In this document: piece by piece, positions 61,739-64,000 of the stretch
Numbering within the stretch: position 1 is the first letter of the stretch
Layout: each line of letters starts with the position of its first letter
Assembly (NCBI RefSeq): GCF_036785885.1
Contig: NC_092323.1
Coordinates: 12,904,501-12,968,500, forward strand
From: Coffea arabica
Taxonomy: Eukaryota; Streptophyta; Magnoliopsida; Gentianales; Rubiaceae
Direction: 5' to 3'
DNA length: 64,000 nt
Translations under genes and position numbers: made by a program
Notes under the pieces: generated by a model
What the model was told of the DNA's origin: nothing
The model's input: only the letters and a program-made list of their open reading frames with translations
Database searches by the model: none

Positions 61739-64000
61739 ATGGGTGGTGGAAGAAACAGGTCTAGTCGAACTCAAAGAAGACACTTTAAACAGGGCAGAGA
61801 GAATGTTTGGAAACGCAACAAATCTGATTCTGAACAACAAGAAGATAACCAAGATAACAAAAACAATAACCCTGATGAGAATAGCAATAATCCCACTAAC
61901 CCCCCTTGGGAACCCTTAACCACCCAAAATCCCTCCTTTGATGAATATTATAAGGTAATTGAAAAAGTCCAAATTTCAGTCTAGCATTTATAGCTTTATG
62001 TTTGTGTTTTCTCGATTGGGCTTGTCCCTTTTTGACAATACTTTGCTAAAAACCATGTCTTGGGAAAATTTTTGTGAGTAATGTCTTTGGGTTGATTGGA
62101 AATTAGGAGCAAGGAGTAGTGGCGGCAGAGGAATGGGATGCTTTCATGGAATGTTTGAGGACAGCATTGCCTGCTGCATTCAGGATTAATTCCAGGTATA
62201 TGGTTTTATTTTATTTTTTGGCTTATTCATATTCTTCTTGTTTTTGTTGTACTGTCTGTCTAGACTCTAGTTGGTAAAGTTTGTTTCTTTTTCAAAGTTT
62301 TTTGATGTTTTTCTATCATGTTTTCTTGGCTTTTTTGTATTTGTTGGCTCGTTGTTCTTATGGTGATTTGATTTTGCTTTTTCTTTTGGGTGGATAATAA
62401 GGTTAGTTTTTCTATCTTTAGTTAAAGGTTTTAGGGATTGAGTGTTGGTATCAGCTGGGTTGTTTTAGGATTGAATACAAGACGTTGTTGCAAGATTCTG
62501 ATATGGTTGATAACTTGGGTGAGGATGATGTGATCACAATCCTTGTTCATTATAACCAGAGTAGGCCTTGCTGGAATCAAGAGATGTTACTATATGCAAA
62601 GACTTATTAAAATACTTGTATCAACTACTAAACTTCTCCATTATGTTGAACAAAAGTTCATTAAGGATGAAAAGCCTCTGTGTGTAGCTTTTGCAACCAT
62701 CTTGTCTGCATTAATCCTTTAACTGAGTGATTTCACTGGGCCATAACCAAATTGTTGAAAATTGCTCAATAGAGTAGAAAAAGTTCATACACTATGAATA
62801 GACAAGTAAATATGTCATCCTAATTTTACAGGGGAAGGCAAGGGTTAGAAATTGGGTTTTAAAATTGACTGAAGTGGTAATAAGAGAGAGTAGTTCTTTA
62901 ACGTACTCAAGCTTGATTATATGTCCAATGTTCCTTAAGTTTGATTTCCTATGGTTGATTCAAGATCCTAGTCATTTCTTGATCTTTTTGTAATGTGTAT
63001 CTTTCTTTGCTGCCCACAAAAATGTGTTTCTTTGTTTGCTTCCCTTTGTCAACTTTTTAGTGATGACAAGCATGTAGAGAAGTCCATATCTAGTCTATTT
63101 TACCTGTTTTGTTGGGCTCAGACCAAAAATAGCATCAATAGATGTACAGTGTACAATGATAAAAATAAAAAAGGAAATGATATAATCCTCTCCCATTATT
63201 CATGGGTTCCATCAATCAAGTGCCTGGCTCTGCCAACGTACTGTTACACTAATTAATATGTGTCATTTTGTGCATTGGATAGGTTTGCTATCTGCCCACT
63301 ATTTGTGCCTGGGAATTTCTGTTTCTTTTTACTTGTTGTAACAAACTTTGTTGTTAAATAAAGCGCTTTTGGTGCATGCTTAGATAAATTCTCTTTGCAA
63401 GTCTAAGGAAACAAAGCTAGGAAGCAATAAGCTAGAGTTTGACCTTGGCTGTGTTGAGGTGAATGGATGAGACTGAACTAGGATATCCTCATGTATGATT
63501 TATACAGCTTGATTTAGCGTAATTCAGGTAGCATGCGAATATAGCTAGTTTTATTCACTTCTCCACATCGTCTCTTTTGGTTTTTTCCTCAACACAGTCA
63601 TCTGTGCAACTATTTTAACTAGTCAGAAATTTTGAAGAATGCATTTAAAGGATCTGAACTGAAATGGTTATTAACAGAAACTTTGGTGGTCACGATGAAA
63701 CCTAATTGGTCGCTATTGGAGTATGAGTGAATTTCTTTGTTTTATCTTTTGGTATTTACTAACTTGAATCATTCTTCTTTGCTTCTTTGACTATTGCAGT
63801 AGTCCATTCTATAACGATATCCGGTCACAGTTGGAGAATGACTTTATGAAGTCTCTTCTGGCGGAGGTCAATCACATAATTATAAACTGGCATGAATTTC
63901 AATCAGATGATAAGCTGATATATTGATGCAGCTATTACAAGATCCTGATATCAGCTTTTATTCCCTCCTTTTCTAAATTTGTTTCAGGGCACTGATGGGA
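61739..64000 (+). CDS. RNA (cytosine-5) methyltransferase, TRM4/NSUN2-like, N-terminal part
   Basis: Exons seen: 61739-61954, 62107-62195, 63800-63866 and the first bases of a fourth from 63988; the gene runs off the right edge. The frame stays open for about 180 nt before 61739, but this ATG is the first in it and gives MGGGRNRSSRTQRRHFKQGR, followed by ENVWKR. Then come PPWEPLTTQNPSFDEYYKEQ, EEWDAFMECLRTALPAAFRI and NDIRSQLENDFMKSL. These match plant TRM4A/TRM4B, which methylate C5 of cytosines in tRNA and mRNA in nucleus and cytosol using S-adenosylmethionine. The catalytic cysteines and the methyltransferase core lie beyond the window. Intron 2 is long, about 1.6 kb. Confidence 0.88.

Overview
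This window is nuclear DNA from a flowering plant, most likely a eudicot and probably an asterid. The evidence is AT-rich intergenic sequence, multi-exon genes with GT-AG introns, plant-only gene families (class III peroxidase, SnRK2 kinase, WEB-type coiled coil, LAC17-type laccase) and a dense load of small DNA transposons. The species cannot be fixed from sequence alone. I saw no CRISPR array, rRNA or convincing tRNA, and no intact LTR element or virus copy.

Layout. 219-359 (-): first exon of a probable SNAPc50/SRD2 gene that runs off the left edge. 4700-7191 (+): WEB-family coiled-coil protein. 9845-12092 (+): LAC17-like laccase with a frameshift in exon 5. 12996-about 14960 (+): two decayed F-box/LRR copies, one split by a hAT-type MITE. 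16849-18327 (-): 14-3-3 protein, 256 aa. 18328-26181: a 7.9-kb gene-poor stretch with MITEs, a second hAT element, a SINE and a short tandem repeat. 26182-30769 (+): LanC-like protein, 425 aa. 34802-37270 (+): subclass II SnRK2 kinase, 340 aa. 39289-41410 (+): ribosomal protein eS6, 249 aa. 42422-43670: a young Pack-MULE carrying part of a DNA-3-methyladenine glycosylase gene. 44364-46006: a Harbinger-like element that splits an RNase H relic. 49837-49958 (-): a peroxidase relic. 50093-52314 (+): FAD-dependent monooxygenase, 417 aa. 53256-55153 (-): class III peroxidase (PRX17-like), 336 aa, convergent with the monooxygenase. 61739-64000 (+): start of a TRM4/NSUN2-type RNA m5C methyltransferase, cut by the right edge.

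The genes do not form one pathway. Laccase and peroxidase are both secreted oxidases linked to lignin and cell-wall chemistry. The SnRK2 kinase and 14-3-3 protein both belong to stress signalling, and the kinase has an ABRE-like motif upstream. eS6 has the telo-box and site II promoter pattern of plant ribosomal-protein genes.

The most interesting non-gene content is transposon biology. It includes a Pack-MULE with 197-bp nearly identical terminal inverted repeats and a perfect 9-bp target duplication, seven copies of one short MITE family (one about 30 bp before a LanC-like exon), two hAT-type elements with 8-bp duplications, two SINE-like insertions with duplications and A-rich tails, and a nested RNase H relic / Harbinger / hairpin-MITE stack. 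Among the genes, the laccase frameshift and the loss of all three predicted zinc ligands in the LanC-like protein deserve follow-up.
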